NCBI GenBank assembly: GCA_964622665.1
Contig: CAZUUO010000016.1
Location: 1 to 18,641, forward strand
Length of the DNA: 18,641 nt
Direction of reading: 5' to 3'
DNA from: CAZUUO01 sp964622665
GTDB taxonomy: Bacteria; Patescibacteriota; Patescibacteriia; Magasanikbacterales; GCA-002688135
The notes below the pieces were generated by a model. The model ran no database searches, had not been told where the DNA came from, and was given only the letters and a program-made list of their open reading frames with translations. The position numbers were made by a program, and so were the translations under genes. Positions 1 to 7,922 of this stretch are shown here, in pieces (within the stretch, counting starts at the first letter, position 1; each line of letters opens with the position of its first letter).

Positions 1-293
1 TCCCAATTTCTTCCTGGAGAAAAGGTTGCGTAACTTGCAATAAAGGGAATAAATCCTTCTTGTGCTAAACCTGCGGCAACACCCGCCATATTTTGTTCTT
101 GCACACCCATTTCAATGTAACGATCGGGAAATTGTTTTTGAAATTCTAACATGCGCGTGCTTTCAATAAGATCAGCACATAATCCGACTATATTTTCATT
201 GTGTTGTGCTGCCTCAACTAAACCAGTACCAAATCCATCGCGGGTTGGTTTTTGAAGTGGTTTGGTAATAGCGTCGGGTGCAAGTTCAAACAT
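1..293 (-). CDS. Transketolase, C-terminal subunit (5' part only)
   Basis: Second half of a split, thiamine-diphosphate-dependent transketolase (pyrimidine-binding and C-terminal domains), acting in the cytoplasmic non-oxidative pentose phosphate pathway. Reading from the ATG at 293-291, the protein begins MFELAPDAITKPLQ and contains RDGFGTGLVEAA, then IEMGVQEQNMAGVAAGLA. The last stretch is the conserved GIxEQxM motif whose Glu helps activate the cofactor. About 97 codons are visible, so the gene is cut by the left edge of the window. The start lies one base after the TAA of the N-terminal subunit (TAA-T-ATG), so the two halves are almost certainly one mRNA and translationally coupled. I see no separate ribosome binding site. 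Family assignment is confident. A 1-deoxyxylulose-5-phosphate synthase or pyruvate dehydrogenase E1-beta half is less likely, because the upstream partner is a transketolase N-terminal half. Confidence 0.9.
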   Translation of the reverse strand, partial: MFELAPDAITKPLQKPTRDGFGTGLVEAAQHNENIVGLCADLIESTRMLEFQKQFPDRYIEMGVQEQNMAGVAAGLAQEGFIPFIASYATFSPGRNW

Positions 294-294
294 A

Positions 295-1152
295 TTATTC
301 GTGTTCACCTTTTATAGTTCCTTTGAGTGTGCGGAGGAGGGAGAGTGCGGTGCGTGCTTGTTCGTCATTGGGTGGTTTGCCATGCCAACTATAATCAAAC
401 TCCATAAATTCAACTCCTTTTCCGGGGATGGTGTGCGCGATAATGGCCACCGGTCGTTCATAAATTGACCGCGCGGTATCTAATGCATCAACAATTTCAC
501 GCATGTTGTGTCCATTGATTTCTATTACGTGCCAGTTGAAACTTTTGAGTTTGTCAGCAAGAGGTTCTAGTGGTTGGACGTGTTCAGTCATGCCATCAAT
601 TTGAATGTTGTTGCGATCAATAATGAGGGTAAGGTTGTGGAGAGGATAGTTTCCTGCAAACATGAGTGCTTCCCAAATTTGGCCCTCTTGTAATTCACCA
701 TCGCCACACAAAACTACTGTTTCAAAACGTGCTTTTTTCATTTGTGCTGCAAGGGCAATACCCACCGCAACCGACATTCCTTGACCTAAAGGACCACTCG
801 TGTTTTCAATGCCCGGGAAACTGTTGCGATGTGGGTGACCTTGGAGTCGTGAATTGAGTGAACGTAACGTAAGTAATTCTTCTTCTTTGATAAATCCGCG
901 TGCAGCAAGTGTTGCATACCAAACCGGGCAAATGTGACCGTTGGAAAGAATGATGCGATCTCGTTTTGGATCGGTAGGATTTTCTGGATCAATAGTGAGT
1001 GCGTGAAAATAGAGTGCAGTAAAAATGTCAGTCATGCCTAAGGGGCCTGCACTGTGACCTGATTGTGCATGAGCAAGCATAGTGATAATAGCTTCACGAA
1101 TATGCTCGGCAGTTTTTTCAAGTTCTGCAATTTTTGCATCACTAATACTCAT
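295..1152 (-). CDS. Transketolase, N-terminal subunit
   Basis: The 285-aa thiamine-diphosphate-binding half of a split transketolase. It contains SGHSAGPLGM (residues 31-40), ILSNGHICPVWYATLA (68-83), PLGQGMSVAVGIA (121-133) and the cofactor/metal motif GDGELQEGQ with a downstream IIDRNN (150-182). The length fits N-terminal subunits of split enzymes, against roughly 650 aa for fused ones. The reading frame extends six codons farther upstream, but I chose the ATG at 1152-1150. It sits 8 nt after an extended -10 box, so the upstream codons would not be transcribed; this implies a leaderless mRNA. The C-terminal subunit follows after one base. The enzyme transfers two-carbon ketol units between sugar phosphates; for a reduced CPR metabolism, supplying ribose phosphate is the likely job (inference). 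Confidence 0.92.
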   Translation of the reverse strand: MSISDAKIAELEKTAEHIREAIITMLAHAQSGHSAGPLGMTDIFTALYFHALTIDPENPTDPKRDRIILSNGHICPVWYATLAARGFIKEEELLTLRSLNSRLQGHPHRNSFPGIENTSGPLGQGMSVAVGIALAAQMKKARFETVVLCGDGELQEGQIWEALMFAGNYPLHNLTLIIDRNNIQIDGMTEHVQPLEPLADKLKSFNWHVIEINGHNMREIVDALDTARSIYERPVAIIAHTIPGKGVEFMEFDYSWHGKPPNDEQARTALSLLRTLKGTIKGEHE

Positions 1153-1160
1153 ATAGCAAT

Positions 1161-1169
1161 AGTATAGCA
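1161..1169 (-). promoter_or_regulatory. Extended -10 promoter of the transketolase pair
   Basis: The minus strand reads TGCTATACT, an extended -10 (TG-n-TATACT). I see no good -35. The expected transcription start, about 7 nt past the box, falls at 1152-1154, on or next to the ATG at 1152, so the message would be leaderless. Confidence 0.6.
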
Positions 1170-1214
1170 CATCTTGCGTCCTGAATTCTGTGCATGAGTA
1201 TGAATTATTTTGGT

Positions 1215-1241
1215 AAATAAAAATCAGCCCTGTTGGCTGAT
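1215..1241 (-). terminator. Intrinsic terminator of the zinc-ribbon gene
   Basis: Perfect 7-bp stem ATCAGCC/GGCTGAT (1223-1229 with 1235-1241) with a 5-nt loop, followed on the minus strand by TTTTATTT. The first stem base is the last base of the zinc-ribbon TGA stop (1243-1241), so stop codon and terminator overlap. Confidence 0.8.
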
Positions 1242-1507
1242 CATTTCAATTTTTTATTTTTCTGTTTTCTTTTTGCTTCTTTGTATTTTTTTATGTAGCA
1301 CTTTCCACATTGTGCTGTTCCATCATCGAGCCATTTTACAACGGGTTTATTTTCGCCACAGGTGCTACAGATTTCCCACGTTGATTCGTCATTATTTTTA
1401 CAGTTTTCGCAGTAAAGGTTGCCCGATTTTCTGTGTTTGGCCACTTTTTTTGTGTTACCACAAACACAACACGCTCTTTTTGGTATGTCGGATAGTACTG
1501 TTTCCAT
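1241..1507 (-). CDS. Small protein with two tandem zinc ribbons
   Basis: An 88-aa cytoplasmic protein with four CxxC pairs: Cys13/16, 33/36, 47/50 and 67/70. Each half is CxxC, 16 residues, CxxC, and the halves resemble each other (CVCGNTKKVAKH...YCENC against CSTCGENKPVVKW...QCGKC). It is therefore an internal duplication of a zinc ribbon, each probably holding one Zn. The C-terminal 18 residues are strongly basic (KKYKEAKRKQKNKKLK), suggesting nucleic acid or ribosome contact (inference). The frame is open for 13 more codons upstream, but the ATG at 1507 has a clear Shine-Dalgarno, AGGAGA, 7 nt before it. It also has its own promoter about 30 nt upstream. It is monocistronic, ended by an overlapping terminator, and divergent from the FemAB-like gene. 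I do not recognise a named family; function unknown. Confidence 0.75.
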   Translation of the reverse strand: METVLSDIPKRACCVCGNTKKVAKHRKSGNLYCENCKNNDESTWEICSTCGENKPVVKWLDDGTAQCGKCYIKKYKEAKRKQKNKKLK

Positions 1508-1536
1508 GTGTTTTCTCCTGGTAATGAACTTATGCT

Positions 1537-1565
1537 GGTATACCACCTATTGTGTCTTTTGTCCA
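1537..1565 (-). promoter_or_regulatory. Sigma70-type promoter of the zinc-ribbon gene
   Basis: Minus strand: TGGACA (1565-1560), 17-nt spacer, TATACC (1542-1537) with an extended TG-G. The predicted start leaves a leader of roughly 23 nt containing the Shine-Dalgarno AGGAGA. This contrasts with the leaderless pattern of its neighbours. Confidence 0.6.
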
Positions 1566-1606
1566 TTGTTTTTAAGCGATCACTATCGGTCAATTATTAT
1601 TTTCCC

Positions 1607-1635
1607 GTGACAAAATCTCTATTTATTCATATGAT
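1607..1635 (+). promoter_or_regulatory. Sigma70-type promoter of the FemAB-like gene
   Basis: GTGACA (1607-1612), exactly 17 nt, TATGAT (1630-1635). The predicted start is about 1642, with the ATG at 1646, giving a 0-4 nt leader. It diverges from the zinc-ribbon promoter about 40 bp away. Confidence 0.65.
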
Positions 1636-1645
1636 GTAGGTATCT

Positions 1646-2557
1646 ATGTCGATACACCCCGGTACGATTGACGAACAATTATTACAGGAACCATCGCAGG
1701 TGGGAATTTTTTTGCAATCCGCTGCTTGGGGAGTTTTTCAGCAACAAGTAGGTGTTTCTGTGTTTGTGAAACAGTATCATACTCAATTAGTGCAAGTTTT
1801 TGAAAAAACAGTATTATCCAAAAAATATTGGTATGTGACTCGTGCGCGTATGCATCAAAAGACGGCGCATGCTCTTTTAGCAGATGCACGATTGCAGGGT
1901 GTGGTGTATGTCGTTCTTGAACCGTTTCGAGAACTCGATTTTGCGCCTTACGTTAATTTTGAAACAAAACCAATTCAACCACATCAAACGTCAGTCGTTT
2001 CTTTGGGGAGCGATGAAGACATGTTGCGTGTCATGCATCAAAAAACTCGGTACAATGTTAATCTTGCTAAGAAAAAAGGGGTGACGGTGATTGTTGATCG
2101 AGAGGGGAAATATACAGAGGATTTTGTTGCATTAGTTTCCCATACGGGACGTCGTAATAAATTTGGTACGCACAGTGCTGCATATTATCGCGCGTGTATT
2201 GCACAACCGAGCGCATTTCTAGTATGTGCGATATATGAAGGTGCTGTGATTGCGGCGCATTTATATTGGGAATTTGGTGATACGGTAACGTATTTACACG
2301 GAGGAAGTTCTTCAGAACATCGCGAGGTGATGGGACCTTTTGGGGTACATTTTCGGGCGATGCAAGAATCTCGTGATCGCGGATTTTTATATTATGATTT
2401 GTGGGGGATTGATGAGAAGAAATGGGAAAGTTTGACTCGTTTTAAGCGAGGATTTGGGGGGTTTGAAATTACGTATCCAGCTGCATCTGTCGTAGTAATA
2501 CAACGCGGGTGGTATCGTGTTATTTCGTGTGCCCGTTTCCTCAAACGATTACTATAA
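1646..2557 (+). CDS. FemAB/FemX-like aminoacyl (peptidyl) transferase
   Basis: A 303-aa cytoplasmic protein with the double-GNAT fold signature of the FemABX family. These enzymes use aminoacyl-tRNA to add amino acids to the lipid II stem peptide and so build peptidoglycan cross-bridges. Family-type motifs are KTRYNVNLAKKKGV (residues 133-146), the acyltransferase core AIYEGAVIAAHLYWEFGDTVTYLHGGSS (around 195-222, quoted only to locate it) and the C-terminal YYDLWGID...LTRFKRGFGG (249-272). Length fits the single-protein bacterial forms; no signal peptide or membrane segment is visible. The ATG at 1646 follows a 17-nt-spaced promoter with essentially no leader and no Shine-Dalgarno. The gene is alone on its strand and ends before a shared bidirectional terminator. 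A related GNAT role in polysaccharide or lipid modification cannot be excluded. Confidence 0.85.
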   Translation: MSIHPGTIDEQLLQEPSQVGIFLQSAAWGVFQQQVGVSVFVKQYHTQLVQVFEKTVLSKKYWYVTRARMHQKTAHALLADARLQGVVYVVLEPFRELDFAPYVNFETKPIQPHQTSVVSLGSDEDMLRVMHQKTRYNVNLAKKKGVTVIVDREGKYTEDFVALVSHTGRRNKFGTHSAAYYRACIAQPSAFLVCAIYEGAVIAAHLYWEFGDTVTYLHGGSSSEHREVMGPFGVHFRAMQESRDRGFLYYDLWGIDEKKWESLTRFKRGFGGFEITYPAASVVVIQRGWYRVISCARFLKRLL

Positions 2558-2579
2558 TATTTGTTTACGGAGCCAATTA

Positions 2580-2608
2580 AAAAACTCAGTATTGCGACTG
2601 AGTTTTTT
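2580..2608. terminator. Bidirectional terminator between convergent genes
   Basis: Stem CTCAGT/ACTGAG (2585-2590 with 2597-2602), extended by A5/T5, loop of 6 nt. It has a T-run on the plus side and, because of the A-run, a T-run on the minus side. It serves the FemAB-like gene (stop 2557) and the exported-domain gene (stop 2611). Confidence 0.85.
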
Positions 2609-2610
2609 GT

Positions 2611-4350
2611 TTAGGGAATGAGGATAGGATCTAATTTTTTTGAGAAGTAAGTTTTTGATATGGTGTCTGCTGCTTGCAGTGTTGCGCTGTCGCTGACTAT
2701 CTTTTTTTCGGTGTCACCTAACGATGTGATGGTGCTAAATGAAAATGAGATAGGAATTTCAGGTACATCGGTGCTGAGTGTGTTTGCGGTGTAGAGGAGT
2801 GTGTGGGTTGCGGGAATGTATTGTAATTCACCAACGCGAGGCGATTCCAAGGGTTCAAGCGTTATATTTTCGGGTAGTGGAATGCGGAGTTCAACATCAG
2901 CAAGTGGTCCTTTGGGAGTAAGTATTCCTTCAAGATGATACGTTCTCTTGATAATTTCTGTGATTCCGTCGGTATCAAAGGTGCGGAGCATTTCGTTGTT
3001 TGAACTTATTTTTGTTGTGAATGTTGCATCATTGCGTAATGTTATCGTGATAACTTCGCCATTTTGAATACTAGGTGTTATGAGGTGGGGAGTTATAATG
3101 ATGGGGGCATTATGGATGGCATTTTTAAGTGGCGCAATGGTGTGGGTTAGGGTGATTGATTTTCCTCCGGCTAATTCTTTTAATTCTGCAATATTTTTTG
3201 CACTGCAAGAAATAGTTACTTTTTTGATAGCGGTATTTGATTTTGGTTGTTTGACGGTGCAGGGTGTTTCAATAGAGAGGGTATTGGTTTGTTGTACGAA
3301 GGGAACCGCAAGATCAATATCAAATCCGATATTTTTTTGAGGTGTTGTCGCATTGTTGTGAATGGTGCTGCTGAGGGTAATAGGTTCATCTTTACCAAAA
3401 ATTCCATCACTTTTTTTGTTTTCAAGAGATGTCGTAAAAATAATTTGAGGAGCAGTAACTACTTGGGAAATTTTTGTGGTTGTTTCTACTACTTTTTGAT
3501 TGGGAAGATTAGCAAGTATACTTGCTTCACTTTCTTGGTTTCCGGTTTGTTCTTGATTATGAAAAATTCCTTTTATGGTAATTTTTTGAGGTGTGGTGGT
3601 ATTTATAAGAGCAACTTCATTGTGTATGAGTTCTGGTGTTGATGTTGTTACGGTAAATTGAGGAGATAGTGAAAAAATTCTTTGATTTGCAACGAGTTCA
3701 TTGAATGTTATGGTGGCGGTTGTGGTGAATTCCTCGGTTGCTTCCACGGTAGACGGAGCATCAATGGTAATGGAATAGGGGATTTTTTCTGTTCGAATAC
3801 TACTGGATATTTTCTTTTGAAAATCGGCATTGAAATTCTCAGGGCGGTAGTCAAAATAAATATCAAAACTTTGCACGGTGTCACGTTGTGCAAATAAAGC
3901 TGCTTGCAGTGTTATTTTCCCGGTATCACCATCCTGTAAGGTGCCTAAGTTAAAACTGAGATTTGAACTAACGATGGTATTTCCATCTTTTTCTTCTTCG
4001 CTTTGGGGCGTTGTTTTTGAGATGATGAGATTTTGTGGAGCTTTGATACGCAACGTTGCATTGCTTAGGGTTTTGCCGGTGTTATTTTTGTAATTTATAA
4101 TAAAATCACTGGTAACTCCTGACGATAACACTTCTTTATCAATAGAAACGACGATACCGCTATCATTAAATGATTGATTGCTGAGGATGTACCACCAGCT
4201 CATCCCAATAAGACAACATAATATAATACCCAGTACGAGTAATAGGATATTTTTTTTAGGCTTTTTCCTTTCAAGTTTTTTTACTTTTTTTGTGTCTTGA
4301 AAGAGCTCAGAAATTACCGCGTCTTTTTTAGCGTTTCGAGCTTTTTTCAT
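2611..4350 (-). CDS. Single-pass membrane protein with large beta-rich exported domain
   Basis: A 579-aa protein I cannot name. Residues 1-33 are very basic (KKARNAKK, KKVKKLERKKPKK). Residues about 34-56 form one hydrophobic membrane segment (NILLLVLGIILCCLIGMSWW), giving an N-in, C-out topology. The remaining ~520 residues look like tandem immunoglobulin-like/DUF11-type beta domains. They carry recurring text such as SGVTSDFIINYKNNTGKTLSNA, DEPITLSSTIHNNATTPQKN and TISNNE-like stretches rich in Thr, Ser, Ile and Asn. Two Cys near residues 362 and 382 could form a disulfide. The ATG at 4350 lies six bases after the stop of the DUF4012 gene, so they are co-transcribed. The pair ends the polysaccharide block. 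It is probably an envelope or surface-layer component working with DUF4012 (inference). Confidence 0.75.
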   Translation of the reverse strand: MKKARNAKKDAVISELFQDTKKVKKLERKKPKKNILLLVLGIILCCLIGMSWWYILSNQSFNDSGIVVSIDKEVLSSGVTSDFIINYKNNTGKTLSNATLRIKAPQNLIISKTTPQSEEEKDGNTIVSSNLSFNLGTLQDGDTGKITLQAALFAQRDTVQSFDIYFDYRPENFNADFQKKISSSIRTEKIPYSITIDAPSTVEATEEFTTTATITFNELVANQRIFSLSPQFTVTTSTPELIHNEVALINTTTPQKITIKGIFHNQEQTGNQESEASILANLPNQKVVETTTKISQVVTAPQIIFTTSLENKKSDGIFGKDEPITLSSTIHNNATTPQKNIGFDIDLAVPFVQQTNTLSIETPCTVKQPKSNTAIKKVTISCSAKNIAELKELAGGKSITLTHTIAPLKNAIHNAPIIITPHLITPSIQNGEVITITLRNDATFTTKISSNNEMLRTFDTDGITEIIKRTYHLEGILTPKGPLADVELRIPLPENITLEPLESPRVGELQYIPATHTLLYTANTLSTDVPEIPISFSFSTITSLGDTEKKIVSDSATLQAADTISKTYFSKKLDPILIP

Positions 4351-4356
4351 ACAATA

Positions 4357-6777
4357 CTACGGTTTGTTTTGAATAACGATGCCGCTGACGTGATCATTGG
4401 AAAGTTGAATAGTTTCCTTTGGTTTGGTTTGTGTAAAGGTCGTCGCTTTGATGGTAAAGTTTGTTGGCGTTTCAATCTCGTGGTGGAATGTTGTTTGTTT
4501 GCTGCCAGCTTGTGATTGGGTGAGCAACGTATATCTCATGATATTTTCACTGTTCTTACTGAGCAGTTTCGGAGTTCTATAGGTAATTTTTACCGTGGTT
4601 GATTCGCCAGGATCAGTAATAGTCCAATTACCAAATACTTTTTTGTCATGTTCGGTTGTAATAATGGTACCTGATAATGGTTCGATTTCCTCGGTACTTT
4701 CAATTTTAGCTAATAATCCCATGGTTGAGGTGGTACTTATTGCTTTAAATAAACTTTCTTGGGGATAGGTGAATCCTCGAGCATCTTCTAAGATGGCATT
4801 TTGAGGAACATAAACACGCATGAAGTTAACATTGCGAACGCCGGTGAATACATCACCCTTTTTTCCCGTGTGGTTGCGGGTAATCGTTAATACGGTTTCT
4901 ACGGTGCCATCTTCTAAAATGGTACTTTTCTTATCGATGTATTGTTTGATAACTTGATCAGTTTTTTGTCCTGCAATATTTGCATTTATGACGGCAAGAT
5001 AATCATTATCCCATGTTGCCATCGCTCCATCCCATCCCGCTTCACTGATGATTTTTTGTGCTGCTTGATTTTGGTGGAACATTACAATGTCTTTGCTGTT
5101 TAATGCATTGTACAGTGATTCCATGACTTGTAATTGATCTTCTGATTGTAGTCCTGACAATTTTTGTAGTAATGCGTCAGTTAACGCACCGATAATTTTC
5201 TTTGGTTTATTTTCTTTTTTGTCGTATTCTTGCTCGACGGCAACTTGTAAAATATCTGTTGCATTTTCTGCGTCGACGGTTTTGTTAAAACCTGGAATTT
5301 CAAGAGGACCGGTTACCGCTAACATGTTTCTGAGTACATCTGGTGTAATGGCGATGATAGCATCAGGTGTTGCAAAGCCAGAGTGTTCAAGAAACCACAC
5401 TGCTTGTTTAGCGCTATCACGAAAATCTGGAAACCAGTTAGCATCTTGGAATTCCCAACGAGATTTGAGTAGGGTTAACGGTGTTGGTGGTTTTACGAGA
5501 CGATCAAGACTTCCTTGTAAGTCGTAGGTGCCGCCTCCCGGTACTTCAATTTTTTCAATCTTACCTTTTTTAATGGTGACGTAGGCAAAACTTCCCCAAA
5601 ATCCACCAGTTGGTCGTAATTCTGCATTATTTTGAAAAATTAAAACGATTCGTTGGGTTGATTTTTGTGCTAAAATGCCGTTCCATGTGCGCACCATTGA
5701 TTCAAGGGTGGTGATTGCTGGTTCAATTTCGTTGATTGCTTTATTGAATAGTGAAACTTTCTCTTGAAGATCGGTCGGTAAATCAGCAATGACGATGTTG
5801 TTCATCGCTTTTTTTGCTGCTTGTACGTGAGGAAGTGCGGTTTTTAAGACAGCCGCGATATGAGGAAGTGCGGTTGCATCAAATGTTTTATTGTTGAACG
5901 CATCAAAGGTAAGAGAAACTGCTTTTGCACTTTCACTTGCAGCTAATGATAGATTTTTTGCACTTTTTACTTTACTTCCCAATGATGGAATGGCTGCCGT
6001 AATTATGTCGGTTTGTGATTTGAAGTTTGCAAGTAGTTCGTAGGAACGATCGAGTTTATTACTTGCATCTTTGAAAGCAAGATTTGCTAATTCGGTATTA
6101 CCGGTGGCAATGGCAGCGTTGCCTTTTTTTACGTCTTGGAGCGCTGCACGTGCGCGGCTACTAATTTCTTCTTTAAGGTATGATGCGTTTGCAAACATTT
6201 TTGCACCATATAGTGGGGAAGATACTAATAATCCTAATAAACCAAATACTCCTACTGTTTTCCATACCGCGGTATGATTGGCAGTTTGTTGGTAATTTTG
6301 GTGAGGATCTTTTTTAAAATCTGTTTTTGGTTTTGGATAGGAAATCGGCGTGTGGTTGATTCTGCTTTTTAAACTTTTTTCAAATATCTTAACGGTTTCC
6401 TCGGCGTGTTTATCAAGGGCTTTGTGTTCAAGGGTTAGTGGTCCCCAGGGATTTTTTTCTTCTTGATGTTTTTGTGCTCGAGATGTTTCGTATAAAATGC
6501 TGTCACTCGTTTTGTTTTCAATAAGTGTGGTGGTGTCCGGTGTAAACTGTTTGGTAACGGTATTTGCAATTGTATTATGTAAAATACCGAGGTTTTTTTG
6601 TGCACTATTTTTACGTTCGAGCGTTTGTCTAAAATGTTCTTTGTCTTTTGAAACGTGTACTCCTTGTTTTGTTTTGCTTATCACTACCACGTGTGGTGAA
6701 TGACGTGAAACAAAACCACCCGTTTTTACGGGGACATTAATGGGAGTTCCTTTTGATATTTCTATCCTCCTTTTCAC
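4357..6777 (-). CDS. DUF4012 family membrane protein
   Basis: An 806-aa protein in three parts. Residues 1-170 are a polar, presumably cytoplasmic tail. Residues about 171-190 are a single membrane segment (VWKTVGVFGLLGLLVSSPLY). The exterior part has an Ala/Lys-rich predicted coiled coil at 200-365 and then the DUF4012 core. The core shows FQNNAELRPTGGFWGSFA (381-398), DANWFPDFRDSA (445-456) and a C-terminal beta-rich region at 640-800. DUF4012 is common in CPR genomes and Gram-positives near polysaccharide genes; its biochemical function is unknown. The start is uncertain. The only early start is GTG at 6777, which sits immediately after a -10 region, while a perfect AAGGAGG lies inside codons 2-4. 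It follows the third glycosyltransferase by 44 nt and precedes the exported beta-domain gene by 6 nt. Confidence 0.88.
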   Translation of the reverse strand: MKRRIEISKGTPINVPVKTGGFVSRHSPHVVVISKTKQGVHVSKDKEHFRQTLERKNSAQKNLGILHNTIANTVTKQFTPDTTTLIENKTSDSILYETSRAQKHQEEKNPWGPLTLEHKALDKHAEETVKIFEKSLKSRINHTPISYPKPKTDFKKDPHQNYQQTANHTAVWKTVGVFGLLGLLVSSPLYGAKMFANASYLKEEISSRARAALQDVKKGNAAIATGNTELANLAFKDASNKLDRSYELLANFKSQTDIITAAIPSLGSKVKSAKNLSLAASESAKAVSLTFDAFNNKTFDATALPHIAAVLKTALPHVQAAKKAMNNIVIADLPTDLQEKVSLFNKAINEIEPAITTLESMVRTWNGILAQKSTQRIVLIFQNNAELRPTGGFWGSFAYVTIKKGKIEKIEVPGGGTYDLQGSLDRLVKPPTPLTLLKSRWEFQDANWFPDFRDSAKQAVWFLEHSGFATPDAIIAITPDVLRNMLAVTGPLEIPGFNKTVDAENATDILQVAVEQEYDKKENKPKKIIGALTDALLQKLSGLQSEDQLQVMESLYNALNSKDIVMFHQNQAAQKIISEAGWDGAMATWDNDYLAVINANIAGQKTDQVIKQYIDKKSTILEDGTVETVLTITRNHTGKKGDVFTGVRNVNFMRVYVPQNAILEDARGFTYPQESLFKAISTTSTMGLLAKIESTEEIEPLSGTIITTEHDKKVFGNWTITDPGESTTVKITYRTPKLLSKNSENIMRYTLLTQSQAGSKQTTFHHEIETPTNFTIKATTFTQTKPKETIQLSNDHVSGIVIQNKP

Positions 6778-6780
6778 ACG

Positions 6781-6813
6781 ATTATAGTATTAGTGAACAC
6801 AATCTGTTTCCAA
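6781..6813 (-). promoter_or_regulatory. Promoter upstream of the DUF4012 gene
   Basis: Minus strand: TTGGAA (6813-6808), 16 nt, AATACT (6791-6786), then 8 nt to the GTG; this is the same 8-nt spacing as at the transketolase and DsbA genes. An overlapping perfect TATAAT (6786-6781) would instead start transcription just after the GTG. It gives the last two genes a transcript independent of the glycosyltransferases. Confidence 0.5.
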
Positions 6814-6821
6814 TACTTTTA

Positions 6822-7922
6822 TTATACACCTTTTTTCGTAATTTGATGATAGATTTGATGTGTGGATGAGATCAAGCGATGCAACGAATATTTTTTTTCG
6901 TTTTCTTCCCCATTTTTTATGATGCTTTCGTATTCTTTTCTGTTGTTGGCAACTGATACTATTATTTTTTCCCAACTTTTTTCGTCGTCATCTGTGTATA
7001 ACGCACCGTCACCGGCTACTTCAGGTACCGCAGTTGTATGATTTGCAATTACTAAGGTGCCGGCTCCTTGTGCTTCTAGTAAGGGAATCCCAAAACCTTC
7101 GTATGAACTGGGAAAAAGAAATGCTTGTGCGTGAGAATAGTATTGAGCCAATGTTTCATTGGTGACATGGTATTGGATATGTATTTTTTCTTGTGCCTTC
7201 GTACTTTGTTGTGCAATAAGATTCTCAAGATTGTGAGAAAATGGACCGTGTGGACCGATAATAATGAGATGGTGGGGAATGGTATCGTGAATTCTTCCAA
7301 AAATTCGAATCAGACGATCGATATTTTTATGAGGGTAGGATACGCCGACTGATAAAAAATAGGGATATGCAACAGGATTTTGTTGGGTGTTTTTTGGTAA
7401 ACTATTAAAGAGAGGCGTTACCTCGATTTTTTCTTGAGGTACTTTTAGTGTTTGTGCAATGTCGTGTTGAGAAAAGTGAGAAACGGTTATAATTTTTTTT
7501 GCCGTTTTTGCAGCATTGTTCAGTACGATATTATAGAGAGCGTGTTTTATAGCGTATATCCATTTATGGTGCGTGGTCGCATTGTACGCCGGAATGTGTT
7601 GTAAAATAAGATCGTGAATAGTAACGATATACGGCTTGCGATAGAAGATGGGCACGTTCCAATGAGGAAAATGCATGATGTCAATTGGAAGTTTGTTGAT
7701 GAAGAATGGAAACAGTAATTGTTCAGCGATGGAGTACCAGTGTATGTTTGATCTGACTATGATTACATTCTTATAATCAGGAACGATGGTGTCATTTTTG
7801 CAGATGATGGTGAACGTATCGTTGGGTGAGTGTTTGGGTAATTCAAAAATCAGCGTTTCAATATAACGTCCAATACCACCATGTTTTGTACCGCTCATGC
7901 GTGCATCAATACCGATGTTCAT
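6822..7922 (-). CDS. GT4-type glycosyltransferase (third in cluster)
   Basis: A 366-aa GT-B fold glycosyltransferase of the GT4 type (PF13439 then PF00534). The N-terminus MNIGIDARMSGTKHGGIGRY carries the glycine-rich acceptor-side loop. HFPHWN and TIHDLILQHIP (84-111) and SVGVSYPHKNIDRLI (191-205) are typical of the family. The donor-binding motif is SYEGFGIPLLEAQG (273-286). The frame stays open 26 codons upstream inside the previous gene, but the ATG at 7922 gives the canonical NIGIDAR start. It overlaps the previous gene's end by 17 nt, implying translational coupling. The protein is probably soluble or membrane-associated, transferring a nucleotide-activated sugar to the growing lipid-linked oligosaccharide. 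The sugar cannot be told from the sequence. It resembles the preceding glycosyltransferase in layout, with the donor motif at the same residue number, so the two may be paralogues. Confidence 0.88.
   Translation of the reverse strand: MNIGIDARMSGTKHGGIGRYIETLIFELPKHSPNDTFTIICKNDTIVPDYKNVIIVRSNIHWYSIAEQLLFPFFINKLPIDIMHFPHWNVPIFYRKPYIVTIHDLILQHIPAYNATTHHKWIYAIKHALYNIVLNNAAKTAKKIITVSHFSQHDIAQTLKVPQEKIEVTPLFNSLPKNTQQNPVAYPYFLSVGVSYPHKNIDRLIRIFGRIHDTIPHHLIIIGPHGPFSHNLENLIAQQSTKAQEKIHIQYHVTNETLAQYYSHAQAFLFPSSYEGFGIPLLEAQGAGTLVIANHTTAVPEVAGDGALYTDDDEKSWEKIIVSVANNRKEYESIIKNGEENEKKYSLHRLISSTHQIYHQITKKGV

Noticed and set aside
295..1170. Longer transketolase start at 1170
   Set aside because: The extra codons overlap the extended -10 box; the ATG at 1152 gives the family-typical N-terminus.
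1336..1593. 85-codon minus-strand frame overlapping the zinc-ribbon gene
   Set aside because: It is a frame shadow of the zinc-ribbon gene, and its start lies upstream of the promoter.
3247..3642. 131-codon plus-strand open frame within the beta-domain gene
   Set aside because: It is antisense to a confident long gene and rich in Cys, Phe and Asn, as expected from antisense of Thr/Ile/Lys codons; no start signals.
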